DNA of 64,000 nucleotides from Thalassotalea_E sp964620605 (GTDB taxonomy: Bacteria > Pseudomonadota > Gammaproteobacteria > Enterobacterales > Alteromonadaceae): the NCBI GenBank assembly GCA_964620605.1, contig CAZUHQ010000003.1:21565-85564 (forward strand). The letters run 5' to 3'. The position numbers and the translations under genes are program-made. Below the pieces are notes generated by a model. The model ran no database searches, was not told where the DNA came from, and saw only the letters and a list, made by a program, of their open reading frames with translations. Position 1 is the first letter of the stretch, and each line of letters opens with the position of its first letter. Shown here one piece after another: positions 15,883 through 24,904 of the stretch.

Positions 15883-18800
15883 TGACAGCGTATAAAACGG
15901 TTGCAGAATCCAATAATTTTATTGTTTTAGATAAATACACCAAAGACTGGCAAGTTAATGAAAATTTTCAAAGCGAAGGTGATTTAGAACGTGAGCTGAT
16001 TCAAGATTTAAGCAATCAAGGTTATGAGTATCTACCCGCCTTAACCACGCCAGATGCCATGATGGCGAATGTACGAAAACAGCTACAAACCCTTAATAAG
16101 GTCGAATTTACTGATGCCGAGTGGACTCGTTTTTGCGAGCAATACCTTAACACGCCAAGCGACAATATTCTTGACAAAACCCGTAAGGTGCACAGTGACT
16201 ATATCTTCGATTTTGTCTTTGATGATGGCCATATCGAAAATATCTACCTGTTTGACAAGAAGACTATTGCTCGCAACAAGGTGCAGGTCATTAAACAGTT
16301 TGAACAAACGGGAAGCCATGCCAACCGTTACGATGTGACGATTTTGGTCAATGGTTTGCCTTTGGTGCAAATTGAACTGAAAAAGCGTGGTGTGGCGATC
16401 CGTGAGGCGTTTAACCAAATACATCGCTACAGCAAAGAAAGCTTTAATGCAGAGAACTCGTTGTACAAGTTCTTGCAGCTATTTGTGATCTCTAATGGCA
16501 CCGACACGCGCTATTTTGCCAATACCACTAAGCGCGACAAGAACAGCTTCGACTTCACCATGAACTGGGCAAAATCTGACAATACACTGATCAAGGATTT
16601 AAAAGACTTTACCGCCACTTTTTTCCAGAAAGAGACGCTACTTGAAGTGATCTTGCGTTACTCGGTGTTTGACGTCAGCAATACCTTGCTAGACCTTGCT
16701 AGTGATGCGCCCCTACCAGATTGCCGCTACAGAGCGCATTTTATGGAAGATAAAGAGCGCGTTTAACGCTAAAGAATGGGCTAAGCCTGAGAGCGGCGGC
16801 TATATTTGGCACACCACAGGTTCTGGCAAAACGCTCACCAGCTTTAAAGCGGCACGTTTGGCCACCGATTTAGACTGTATTGATAAAGTCTTTTTTGTGG
16901 TGGACCGAAAAGACCTCGACTATCAGACCATGAAAGAGTATCAGCGCTTTTCACCTGATAGTGTGAACGGTTCAGACAGTACCGCAGGGCTTAAGAGTAA
17001 CCTGGATAAAGACGATAACAAGATTGTCGTCACCACAATCCAAAAGCTCAACAACTTAATCAAAAGCGAAAGCGATCTAGCTATCTACAACAAGCAGGTT
17101 GTCTTTATTTTTGATGAGTGTCATCGAAGCCAGTTCGGTGAAGCGCAGAAAAACCTGAAGAAGAAATTCAAAAGGTACTACCAGTTTGGCTTTACCGGTA
17201 CACCAATTTTCCCTGAAAACGCCTTGGGTGCTGAAACCACGGGCAGCGTGTTTGGCCAGCAGTTGCACACTTATGTGATCACTGATGCCATTCGTGATGA
17301 AAAAGTACTCAAGTTCAAAGTGGACTATAACGATGTTCGTCCGCAATTTAAGAGCATTGAGACTGAGCAGGATGAAAAGAAGCTTAGCGCCGCTGAGAAT
17401 AAGAAAGCGTTCTTACATCCAATGCGCATTCGTGAAATCTCGCAGTATATTCTGAGCCATTTTAACCAGAAAACCCATCGAGCCTATTCTGGCGCAAAAG
17501 GGTTTAATGCGATGTTTGCGGTCAGTAGTGTCGATGCGGCTAAAGCCTATTATGAAACCTTCAAAACATTGCAGACCGAGGCTGAGAATGGACCCACAAG
17601 TAAACCTCTGCGCATTGCGACTATCTTCTCATTTGCAGCCAATGAAGAGCAGGACGCCATTGGTGATATTTTAGATGAGAGCTTTGAAGTAAGTAGCCTG
17701 AACAGCAGCGCGAAAGAGTTTTTGAGCGCCGCAATTAACGATTACAACGCTATGTTTAAATCTAACTATGGCGTGGACAGTAATGGCTTTCAGAATTACT
17801 ACCGTGACCTTGCCCAGCGCGTGAAGAACCAGGAAGTTGATCTGCTTATCGTGGTCGGTATGTTTTTAACCGGCTTTGATGCGCCCACGCTTAATACCTT
17901 GTTTGTTGATAAGAATTTGCGCTATCACGGCTTGATGCAGGCGTTTTCTCGCACCAACCGTATTTATGATGCGACTAAGACCTTTGGCAATATTGTTACC
18001 TTCCGGGACTTGGAACAGGCAACCATTGATGCCATCACCTTGTTTGGTGACAAAAACACCAAAAACGTGGTGTTGGAGAAGAGCTACAAAGAATACATGG
18101 AAGGCTTTAACGATATTGCTACTGGCCAAGCGCGTCGAGGTTTTGTTGATATCGTAAAAGAGCTGCAAGAACGTTTTCCGAACCCAGAAAACATTGAAAA
18201 AGAACAAGATAAAAAGGAATTTGCCAAGCTGTTTGGTGAATACCTAAAAGCAGAAAATATTTTACAAAACTACGATGAGTTTGCTGGCTTGAAAGCACTG
18301 CAAAGCCTAGATACCAGTGATGAACAAGCTGTTGAAGCGTTTAAGTCAAAGTACTATCTGGACGATGCTGACATCGAGGCAATGCAAACCATCGATATGC
18401 CCAGTGAACGAGCCATTCAAGACTATCGTTCTACTTACAACGATACCCGTGACTGGTTGCGACGCGATAAAGAAGGCCAGGACAAAGATAAGTCAACGGT
18501 AGACTGGGACGATGTGGTCTTTGAAATTGATTTGCTTAAATCGCAAGAAATCAACCTCGATTACATTCTTGAACTGATTTTTGATCACAATAAGAAGAAC
18601 AAGAGTAAAGAAGGCTTGATTGAAGAAGTCCGTCGTATGATCCGCGGTAGTCTTGGTAATAGAGCGAAAGAGAGCTTAGTGGTTGATTTTATTAACCAGA
18701 CAAACCTGGATGAGATCAATGACAAAGCCAGCATTATTGACACCTTCTTCAAGTTCGCTCAGGCGGAACAGAAGCGCGAAGCTGATGCCATTATTGCCTC

Positions 18801-19005
18801 AGAAAAGCTAAACGAGGAAGCAGCCAAACGCTATATTGCCTCATCACTCAAACGTGAGTACGCCTCTGAAAATGGCACTGCGCTGAATGAGGCGCTGCCA
18901 AAACTTAGCCCATTGAACCCACAGTACCGAACACAGAAACGGACGGTTTTTCAGAAAATTGCCGCTTTTGTTGAGAAATTTAAAGGTGTAGGTGGGCAAG
19001 TTTAA
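15882..19005 (+). pseudogene. hsdR: Type I restriction endonuclease subunit HsdR, frameshifted by a 10-bp duplication
   Basis: HsdR is the nuclease-translocase subunit. The first frame (15882-16766) and the second (from about 16696 to 19005) together cover the family. A perfect tandem copy of ACCTTGCTAG (16683-16692 and 16693-16702) separates them. Removing one copy restores NTLLVMRPYQIAATER and a 1037-residue protein, the length of EcoR124I HsdR. In that protein D151, E165 and K167 (YDV, then IELK) coincide in number with the EcoR124I nuclease residues. Walker A GSGKT is at about 310-314 and DECH at about 408-411; FGFTGTP, TGFDAP and SRTNR helicase motifs follow. As read, the product stops after 294 residues and has a nuclease domain but no motor. 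Separate translation of the motor part is possible but would give no working enzyme. Confidence 0.93.
16683..16702. repeat. 10-bp perfect tandem duplication causing the hsdR frameshift
   Basis: Two adjacent copies of ACCTTGCTAG. The net +10 shifts the frame by +1. Reversion by slippage or recombination between the copies would restore the gene exactly. Confidence 0.95.
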
Positions 19006-19032
19006 TATTATTTACACGACAATAAAAAGTAA

Positions 19033-19053
19033 AAAGGGCTCATTGAGCCCTTT
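19033..19053. terminator. Terminator between hsdR and glmS
   Basis: AAAGGGCTC and GAGCCCTTT form a 9-bp stem with a 3-base loop. Read on the minus strand it is followed by TTTACTTTTTATT, fitting rho-independent termination of glmS. A 14-bp palindrome, CCAACTTAAGTTGG, lies beside it at 19060-19073. Confidence 0.85.
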
Positions 19054-19105
19054 CACTTTCCAACTTAAGTTGGATATAAAATAAACATAAAAATCAATTG
19101 GTTAG

Positions 19106-20938
19106 CTATTCAACAGTCACTGATTTGGCCAGATTTCTAGGTTGGTCAACATCCGTGCCTTTGATGATAGCAACATAGTAAGACAACAATTGTAACGGCA
19201 AGGTATAAACGATCGGTGCGATGATATCGTCACAATGTGGCACATTAATTACCGTCATGGTTTCATCACTTTCGAAGCGCGCATTATGGTCAGCAAAAAC
19301 ATACATTAATCCGCCACGAGCCCGCACTTCTTCAACGTTTGACTTTAATTTTTCAATCAAGTCATTTTGTGGTGCCACCACAATTACCGGCATTTCAGCG
19401 TCAATTAGTGCTAAAGGGCCATGTTTTAATTCACCAGCGGCATAAGCTTCTGCGTGAATATAGGAGATTTCTTTGAGCTTTAACGCCCCCTCCATCGCGA
19501 TTGGGTATTGATCACCACGGCCTAAAAATAACGCATGGTGCTTATCGGCAAAATCTTCGGCTAAGTCTTCGATAGAATCCGCCAGCGCCAGTACTTCATC
19601 AAGTTTATTTGGCAGCGTCATTAATGATTTGGCAATATCGTTTTGCGTTGATTCGCTCATGCCATGATGTTGACCAATCGCCAAGGTCATCATTAACAGG
19701 CCGACTAACTGGGTAGTAAAAGCTTTAGTTGAGGCTACGCCGATTTCAGCGCCCGCTTTGGTCATAAAGGCTAAATCAGATTCACGCACTAATGACGAGC
19801 CCTGAACGTTACAAATGGTGAGACTTGCTCGATAACCTAACTCTTTTGCTAAGCGTAACGCGGCTAAGGTATCTGCGGTTTCACCGGATTGTGAGATAGT
19901 GACTAACAATGCATTTTTCGGCACATGCGACTGGCGATATCTAAATTCACTGGCAATTTCGATATTACAAGAAACTCCAGCCAACGCTTCCAGCCAGTAG
20001 CGCGCTACCATGCCGGAGTGATAACTGGTACCGCAGGCGATTATTTGCACATGTTCAATTTCTTTGAAAATGTCGTCAGCGCCGTCACCAAAGGTATTGA
20101 TGTCCAGCTTGTTGCCGACTAGTCGACCTTCCAGGGTATTGCGAATCGCGGTTGGCTGTTCATAAGTTTCTTTAAGCATATAATGGCGATATTCGCCTTT
20201 ATCGCCAATGTCCTGTGCAACTTCACGCTCTTTTGCTTCCCGCTCAACTGCGTTGCCGTCTTTATCAAAAATATTAACAACATAACGGGTCACTTCCGCA
20301 ACATCGCCTTCTTCCAGGAAAGAAAATTTGCGGGTTACCGGCAATAACGCCAGCATGTCGGAAGCGATAAAGTTCTCGCCCAAACCATAGCCGATCACTA
20401 ACGGGCTACCGGAACGTGCAACCACGATACGGTCTTTATCGTTGCTATCCATCACCACTGCACCGTAGGCACCATCGAGCTGCACTACGGTTTTTTGAAA
20501 GGCATCAACCAAAGAGTCGGCTGTTTTTAACTCGTGATGCACTAAGTGAGCAATCACTTCGGTATCGGTTTCAGTAACAAATTGATAGCCTAATGCGACT
20601 AATTTTTCTCTTAATTCCTGGTGATTTTCGATAATACCGTTGTGTACTACTGCAATATTGTCGCTGGAAACATGCGGATGAGCATTAGTTTCACTCGGCG
20701 CGCCATGAGTTGCCCAACGGGTATGCGCTATGCCGGTACCGCCAAATAACGGCTGGCTCGACAAAGCGTCTGATAATTCCTGTACTTTACCTAAACGGCG
20801 CGCTCGGTTCAGTCGCTTATCATTATCGATAATCGCAACACCGGCCGAATCATAACCACGGTATTCAAGGCGTCTTAAGCCTTCTACTAAAATGTCTACT
20901 ACATCACGCTGCGCTACTGCACCAACAATTCCACACAT
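19106..20938 (-). CDS. glmS: Glutamine--fructose-6-phosphate aminotransferase (isomerizing)
   Basis: It makes glucosamine-6-phosphate from fructose-6-phosphate and glutamine, the first step to UDP-GlcNAc for peptidoglycan and lipopolysaccharide. The 610-residue protein has an N-terminal glutaminase domain starting MCGIVGAV, where Cys2 becomes the N-terminal nucleophile, and two SIS sugar-isomerase domains (SQSGETADTLAALR, then LGRGDQYPIAMEGALKLKE). It ends in the conserved NLAKSVTVE that TnsD-type proteins read as attTn7. The start at 20938 is fixed by that Cys and by AAAGGA upstream; the open frame extends 12 codons further. It follows the DeoR-type gene by 23 bp and is probably cotranscribed with it. 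glmU, the later enzyme of the pathway, is upstream on the same strand. Confidence 0.97.
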   Translation of the reverse strand: MCGIVGAVAQRDVVDILVEGLRRLEYRGYDSAGVAIIDNDKRLNRARRLGKVQELSDALSSQPLFGGTGIAHTRWATHGAPSETNAHPHVSSDNIAVVHNGIIENHQELREKLVALGYQFVTETDTEVIAHLVHHELKTADSLVDAFQKTVVQLDGAYGAVVMDSNDKDRIVVARSGSPLVIGYGLGENFIASDMLALLPVTRKFSFLEEGDVAEVTRYVVNIFDKDGNAVEREAKEREVAQDIGDKGEYRHYMLKETYEQPTAIRNTLEGRLVGNKLDINTFGDGADDIFKEIEHVQIIACGTSYHSGMVARYWLEALAGVSCNIEIASEFRYRQSHVPKNALLVTISQSGETADTLAALRLAKELGYRASLTICNVQGSSLVRESDLAFMTKAGAEIGVASTKAFTTQLVGLLMMTLAIGQHHGMSESTQNDIAKSLMTLPNKLDEVLALADSIEDLAEDFADKHHALFLGRGDQYPIAMEGALKLKEISYIHAEAYAAGELKHGPLALIDAEMPVIVVAPQNDLIEKLKSNVEEVRARGGLMYVFADHNARFESDETMTVINVPHCDDIIAPIVYTLPLQLLSYYVAIIKGTDVDQPRNLAKSVTVE

Positions 20939-20961
20939 ATAATTATCCTTTATCTCTGTTG

Positions 20962-21723
20962 TTACTGGACACAAATAACATTGATGCCCTGAGCAATAAT
21001 TTTTTCTCTAAATTCCATTGGCATATCCTCATCGGTAATCAAGGTATGAATTTGTGACCATGGAATTTCCAAATTAGGTATTTTGCGGTTAAGTTTCTCA
21101 GACTCCACCATCACGATCACTTCGCGAGAAACTTCCGCCATCACCTGGCTTAGGCCAAGCAATTCATTAAACGTTGTTGTGCCACGTTCGATATCAATAC
21201 CGTCAGCACCAATAAACAGCTGATCAAAATCGTAAGAACGCAGTACGCTTTCAGCCACTTTGCCCTGAAAAGATTCGGAATGCGGATCCCAGGTGCCGCC
21301 GGTCATCAATAGTGTAGGTTCATTTTCCAAGGCATGAATCTCTTTTGCGATCGCCAGCGAGTTAGTCATTACTACCAGGCCCTGCTTATTACCGAGCTCT
21401 TTAACTAATGCCGATGTAGTACTGCCACTATCTAAAATGATGCGATTGTGATCACGGATAAGTGTCGCCGCTTTTTCTGCAATACTAACCTTTCGTTTTG
21501 AAACTTTGTCGCTTTTTGCTTCAATTAACTCGTTTGGCAAAGGTACTGCACCGCCATAACGACGTAACAATAAGCCACTATTTTCCAAGGCCGCTAAATC
21601 TTTACGGATAGTGACTTCTGAGGTATCAAATTTCTTTGCCAATTGATCAACGCTCACCTCACCTAATTTGTTTAATTCTGTGATGATAATATGACGGCGT
21701 TGCTTAGTGTTTCGTTTAGACAT
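20962..21723 (-). CDS. DeoR-family transcriptional regulator, probably of glmS
   Basis: A 253-residue repressor-type protein. The N-terminal winged helix (VSVDQLAKKFDTSEVTIRKDLAALENSGLLLRRYGGAV) is the DeoR signature. The C-terminal sugar-phosphate sensor has the typical LDSGSTTSALVKEL, VMTNSLAIAKEI and FIGADGID elements. It is immediately upstream of glmS, with 23 bp between stop and start, so it probably controls amino-sugar synthesis in response to a hexosamine phosphate. The ligand and operator are not visible, and the name GlmR, used for some similar genes, is not certain here. Close DeoR relatives also govern N-acetylgalactosamine or deoxyribonucleoside use, but the neighbours argue for glmS. 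Confidence 0.88.
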   Translation of the reverse strand: MSKRNTKQRRHIIITELNKLGEVSVDQLAKKFDTSEVTIRKDLAALENSGLLLRRYGGAVPLPNELIEAKSDKVSKRKVSIAEKAATLIRDHNRIILDSGSTTSALVKELGNKQGLVVMTNSLAIAKEIHALENEPTLLMTGGTWDPHSESFQGKVAESVLRSYDFDQLFIGADGIDIERGTTTFNELLGLSQVMAEVSREVIVMVESEKLNRKIPNLEIPWSQIHTLITDEDMPMEFREKIIAQGINVICVQ

Positions 21724-21886
21724 TAGTTTCGATTTACAACCATAAATTTCAAACCGAAAGTTATTATAGGTATTTTATGGTTTTTTTCAACGATTTTATT
21801 TCGGCTCTGGCACCCTGATTTGCTCTATCTCCTGAGTCCATGCAGTTATGAACATATGCACTCCTGTTCGTCCATGAACTCGCGCT

Positions 21887-21909
21887 ATACCGTTCGTCCT
21901 GAACATAAA
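21887..21909. repeat. Dispersed intergenic repeat, copy 1
   Basis: The 23 bases from ATACCGTTCGTCC to GAACATAAA match 51086-51108 with a single difference. GTTC and GAAC form a small inverted repeat within it. A related GTTCGTCCATGAAC lies just upstream at about 21866-21879. Confidence 0.7.
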
Positions 21910-21931
21910 AAAGCGCTAATTTAGCGCTTTT
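21909..21931 (-). terminator. Terminator of glmU
   Basis: An 11-bp perfect stem, AAAAGCGCTAA/TTAGCGCTTTT, with a one-base centre is followed on the minus strand by a T-run (CGCTTTTTTATG). It ends 17 bp beyond the glmU stop. Confidence 0.85.
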
Positions 21932-21948
21932 CAAAACAGTATCAGAAA

Positions 21949-23310
21949 TTATTTTTTAGCCGGTCGTTGCCAGCCTTTAACATTGCGCTGCTTGCCCCGT
22001 GCAATAGCGAGCTCCTCATTCTCGACATCTTTAGTCACTACAGAGCCAGCTCCTACCGTAGCCTCAGTGCCAATAAATACCGGTGCTACCAGTGAAGAAT
22101 TTGAACCGATAAAGGCCTTATCATCGATCATTGTCTGTGACTTATTAACGCCGTCGTAATTACAGGTGATAGTGCCAGCACCGATATTGACGTTTTTACC
22201 GACAGTGGTATCGCCAAGGTAAGTTAAATGGCCAGATTTACTGCCTTCGCCAAGGATTGTTTTTTTCAATTCGACAAAATTGCCAACATGTGAGTCTTTA
22301 TTCATTACCGTATCCGGGCGAATACGGGCAAAAGGCCCTACTGAACAACTGTCACCAATTACCGCCCCTTCAATAATTGAATTTGGCTTGATAATGGCAT
22401 TTTCGCCGATAGTACAATCTTTCAGGATACAGTTCGCACCTATGGTAGCACCATTAGCCAAAACAACTTCACCTTCAAAGATACAGTTAACGTCTATCTG
22501 TACTTCTTGACCGACTAAAATTTTACCGCGAATATCGATACGGTTTGGATCGCGCAAGCTCGCACCATTAAGCATTAAGGTTTCCGCTTCTCGAAGCTGA
22601 TAAGCACGCTCTAACGCCGCCAATTGCACTCGATTATTTGCCCCTTCCACTTCTACTTCAGTTTCTGGATGAGCAGTCGCTATAGTTTTTCCTTCGCGAT
22701 GACAGGCAGCAATGACATCCGTTAAGTAATATTCGCCCTGGGCATTATCATTGGAAAGATTTGCTAACCAGCGTTTTAAATCACCGCCATTGGCCAGTAA
22801 AATGCCGGTATTTGCTTCATTAATCGCTAACTGCTCTGGCGTGGCATCTTTTTGTTCAACAATACCAACAACCTGATTGTTATCGTCACGAACAATACGG
22901 CCATAGCCGGTTGGATTGTTTAAATACACGGTTAACAGTGCCATGCCATTATCCGGTTTAACCTCCATTAAACTTTCCAGAGTACTAACACGGGTTAATG
23001 GCACATCACCGTATAACACCAGCACATCTTCGTCGTCTTTAAGAAATGGCGATGCCATATCAACCGCATGCCCTGTACCGAGCTGCTGCTTTTGTTCAAC
23101 AAAGGTTAAATCATCACCGCTAATATTGGCTTTCAAAATATCGCCGCCAAAGCCGTAAACCAGATAAATATTATCAACATTTAAACAGCGTGCTGCATTA
23201 ATGACATGGCCAACCATAGGCTTGTCGGCGACGGTATGTAGAACTTTTGGGAGGGCTGAGCGCATCCGGGTACCTTTACCCGCGGCTAAAATGACAACTG
23301 ACAAAGACAT
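21949..23310 (-). CDS. glmU: Bifunctional UDP-GlcNAc pyrophosphorylase / GlcN-1-P acetyltransferase
   Basis: It performs the last two steps to UDP-N-acetylglucosamine: acetylation of glucosamine-1-phosphate and then uridylylation. The 453 residues (E. coli 456) show the N-terminal nucleotidyltransferase with LAAGKGTRMRSALPKVLH, and LYGDVPLT in the active site. After about residue 250 comes a left-handed beta-helix of hexapeptide repeats ending in the acetyltransferase site (NVNIGAGTITCNYDG). It stands alone here between its own terminator and the ODP-like gene. In many gammaproteobacteria glmU and glmS follow the atp operon, and that order is kept here with the ODP/MCP-like pair inserted. Confidence 0.97.
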   Translation of the reverse strand: MSLSVVILAAGKGTRMRSALPKVLHTVADKPMVGHVINAARCLNVDNIYLVYGFGGDILKANISGDDLTFVEQKQQLGTGHAVDMASPFLKDDEDVLVLYGDVPLTRVSTLESLMEVKPDNGMALLTVYLNNPTGYGRIVRDDNNQVVGIVEQKDATPEQLAINEANTGILLANGGDLKRWLANLSNDNAQGEYYLTDVIAACHREGKTIATAHPETEVEVEGANNRVQLAALERAYQLREAETLMLNGASLRDPNRIDIRGKILVGQEVQIDVNCIFEGEVVLANGATIGANCILKDCTIGENAIIKPNSIIEGAVIGDSCSVGPFARIRPDTVMNKDSHVGNFVELKKTILGEGSKSGHLTYLGDTTVGKNVNIGAGTITCNYDGVNKSQTMIDDKAFIGSNSSLVAPVFIGTEATVGAGSVVTKDVENEELAIARGKQRNVKGWQRPAKK

Positions 23311-23393
23311 AGCAATTCCATTAATCGTTTTTATAAAGCGTTTGATAAAGAAATTGTAACTTTGTTTTGCGTGATTTTTCTATCTATTTTTCA

Positions 23394-24131
23394 TTATTTG
23401 TCTTGCAATATGCCAACAGGCAAGGCTTCAAACCAGTCTAAAAACCGTTTAACGTCATCGCCTTTAAAAATTCGGCCATGTTGTGGGCACATCATTTCAA
23501 TATCGAGTGCCCGTATTCGATTAACCCAGTCATTCTTTGCCTTATTTGACGGCATCCAGCGTTGATGAAACATTTTCATTTTCGCGATATGGTCATCAAA
23601 GTTATCAACAAACAAGGGGGCATCTGTGGCTTCTAGCGCCGCACCGATATCGCCCGACATTAAAATTTTTGCTTCGCCGTCATAAATATTAAAGTTGCCG
23701 GACGAATGCAAATAATGAGCAGGAATATACTCAAGCGTTATATTATCTAACTTTAACTGACCACCCTGATCGGGAATCGGGTCATAGACAATATTTTCCA
23801 TACCAAAATGCCTGATAAAACCTTCCCAAAGCCAGGGCGAATGAAGCGTCGCTCCTTCAAGCGCCTGATCCCACAAGCCTAAAGAGGAAATAATGTCAGG
23901 ATCCTGGTGCGATGCGAACAAATGAGTAATTTGCTCGACCGGAATGTGTTTTATTATACTCGTTAACATTGCTGAAAACAGTTCGATGCCACCGGGATCC
24001 ATTAACAATGCATTGTTTTTAGTGATCACTACATATTGATTAGTGTCGATAATAGCGTCCGGTTTATCAACGTCACGCCCCATCATTAACCATTGATGAT
24101 GTTTTCCTTCTAATATTTGTTGTACTTTCAT
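23394..24131 (-). CDS. MBL-fold di-iron protein of the ODP type (oxygen-binding, FDP-like)
   Basis: A 245-residue metallo-beta-lactamase-fold protein without the flavodoxin domain of flavodiiron proteins. Likely metal ligands are seen in order: SHQDPD (the HxDxD form known from oxygen-sensing ODP proteins rather than HxExD), AHYLHSSGNF, MSGDIG and CPQHGRIF. In Treponema denticola an ODP binds oxygen at a di-iron site and works with a soluble MCP in chemotaxis. Here the gene 8 bp upstream encodes an MCP-like helical protein, so the same pairing is likely (inference). A catalytic oxidase or NO reductase role is less likely without a flavin domain, but hydrolase activity cannot be excluded. The two genes form an operon between glmU and the atp operon. 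Confidence 0.82.
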   Translation of the reverse strand: MKVQQILEGKHHQWLMMGRDVDKPDAIIDTNQYVVITKNNALLMDPGGIELFSAMLTSIIKHIPVEQITHLFASHQDPDIISSLGLWDQALEGATLHSPWLWEGFIRHFGMENIVYDPIPDQGGQLKLDNITLEYIPAHYLHSSGNFNIYDGEAKILMSGDIGAALEATDAPLFVDNFDDHIAKMKMFHQRWMPSNKAKNDWVNRIRALDIEMMCPQHGRIFKGDDVKRFLDWFEALPVGILQDK

Positions 24132-24139
24132 TGCCTGTC

Positions 24140-24745
24140 CTATGCTAATGAAGACACCAGCAGTTGCGATGATTGAATATGTTGTTTAATAACGCTAGCG
24201 GCACTTTCGACATTATCTGCAACATTGTGCAGCGACTCCTGATAGGCATTACCAGCCTGAGAAGCTTCAATCCGCGACAGGGCTGCTAAAATCACTGCGG
24301 TACGCAATTCTGAGCTTAACTCATCAAGTTCATCGATAAGTTGCCTGATTTGCTTTTGAAACGCCTGCATCAAAGTATTTTGATGCTGCCTGGTTTTATT
24401 GAAATTGTTGTCCAAGCTGTTAAGGTTTGGAAAACCTTTAGCATTTTGATAAACCAGAGTAAATTTAGTAATAGCACCGTCGACGCGAAACTTTTCTACC
24501 GCAGTTTTACTTAAACTGGCAGCCAGTGAATTAATCGCTTTTGAAGATTTAATGGTTACTTCAGCCAGGCGATCGATAAAGTCCGTTAACGGCCGAAAGC
24601 CAGCGGCACCTTCACCAGCCCTTAATGCTACCGCCCGCGCATTGCTGGCAGTTAACGACAACTGTTGCGCCACTTTCGTTGCTTTATCCAATTTTGCAGC
24701 AATCACCGCCGCCGCAACAAAGTAATTATAGTGAGATTCGCCCAT
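24140..24745 (-). CDS. Short MCP-like helical signalling protein
   Basis: A 201-residue soluble, all-helical protein with no membrane segment. Residues about 27-70 (LSLTASNARAVALRAGEGAAGF, then RPLTDFIDRLAEVTIKSS) align by eye with the MCP hairpin tip (NLLALNAAVEAARAGEqGRGF, then AVVADEVRxLA), although many conserved positions differ. The C-terminal half is coiled-coil-like. It lacks a ligand-binding domain, HAMP and the long adaptation helices, so it is either a minimal receptor signalling core or a diverged helper. Its stop is 8 bp before the ODP gene; together they may form an oxygen-sensing unit feeding CheA/CheW (inference). Whether the tip can still bind CheA is uncertain. The RBS is weak. 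Confidence 0.65.
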   Translation of the reverse strand: MGESHYNYFVAAAVIAAKLDKATKVAQQLSLTASNARAVALRAGEGAAGFRPLTDFIDRLAEVTIKSSKAINSLAASLSKTAVEKFRVDGAITKFTLVYQNAKGFPNLNSLDNNFNKTRQHQNTLMQAFQKQIRQLIDELDELSSELRTAVILAALSRIEASQAGNAYQESLHNVADNVESAASVIKQHIQSSQLLVSSLA

Positions 24746-24826
24746 AGTCTATTATTGTTAAATTCCCTTAGCCAATAATAGTTTTAAAAATAAAAACTTG
24801 CCTAATTTTCCATGAAAATTAACAAC

Positions 24827-24861
24827 AAAAAAGCGACCGATACCTAAGTAAGGGTCGCTTT
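24827..24861 (-). terminator. Terminator of the atp operon
   Basis: Stem AAAGCGACC/GGTCGCTTT around a 14-base loop is followed on the minus strand by CTTTTTTGTTGT. It lies about 45 bp after the atpC stop. The rest of the 24746-24904 gap holds nothing else recognisable. Confidence 0.85.
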
Positions 24862-24904
24862 AATTCAATCACTAAAACTTAGTGTTGTCTGATCAGCGCA
24901 TCGG

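Larger units (their letters stand above)
10961..19032. mobile_element. Accessory island in the glmS-downstream (attTn7) hotspot
   Basis: Between the envelope operon and the 3' end of glmS lies a block oriented against its minus-strand neighbours, holding a TnsA relic, a complete-length but broken type I restriction locus, a RAYT transposase with REP hairpins, and rhuM. Tn7 and relatives insert just downstream of glmS, and restriction systems are common cargo. The glmS-proximal edge is placed just before the hairpin at 19033-19053. No terminal inverted repeats or target duplication were identified, so the exact limits are uncertain. The block may be the sum of several events. Confidence 0.55.

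Noticed and set aside
19014..19030. GACAATAAAAAGT near glmS resembles a Tn7 TnsB-binding site (GACAATAAAG).
   Set aside because: It is a single short match with no repeated sites and no TGT...ACA end beside it. The glmS terminator lies between it and the expected insertion point about 25 bp after the glmS stop. Not strong enough to define an element end.
24140..24745. The 201-residue protein as a phasin-like or generic coiled-coil protein.
   Set aside because: The SNARAVALRAGEGAAGF segment and the neighbouring ODP gene favour an MCP-derived protein, although a profile search is still needed.
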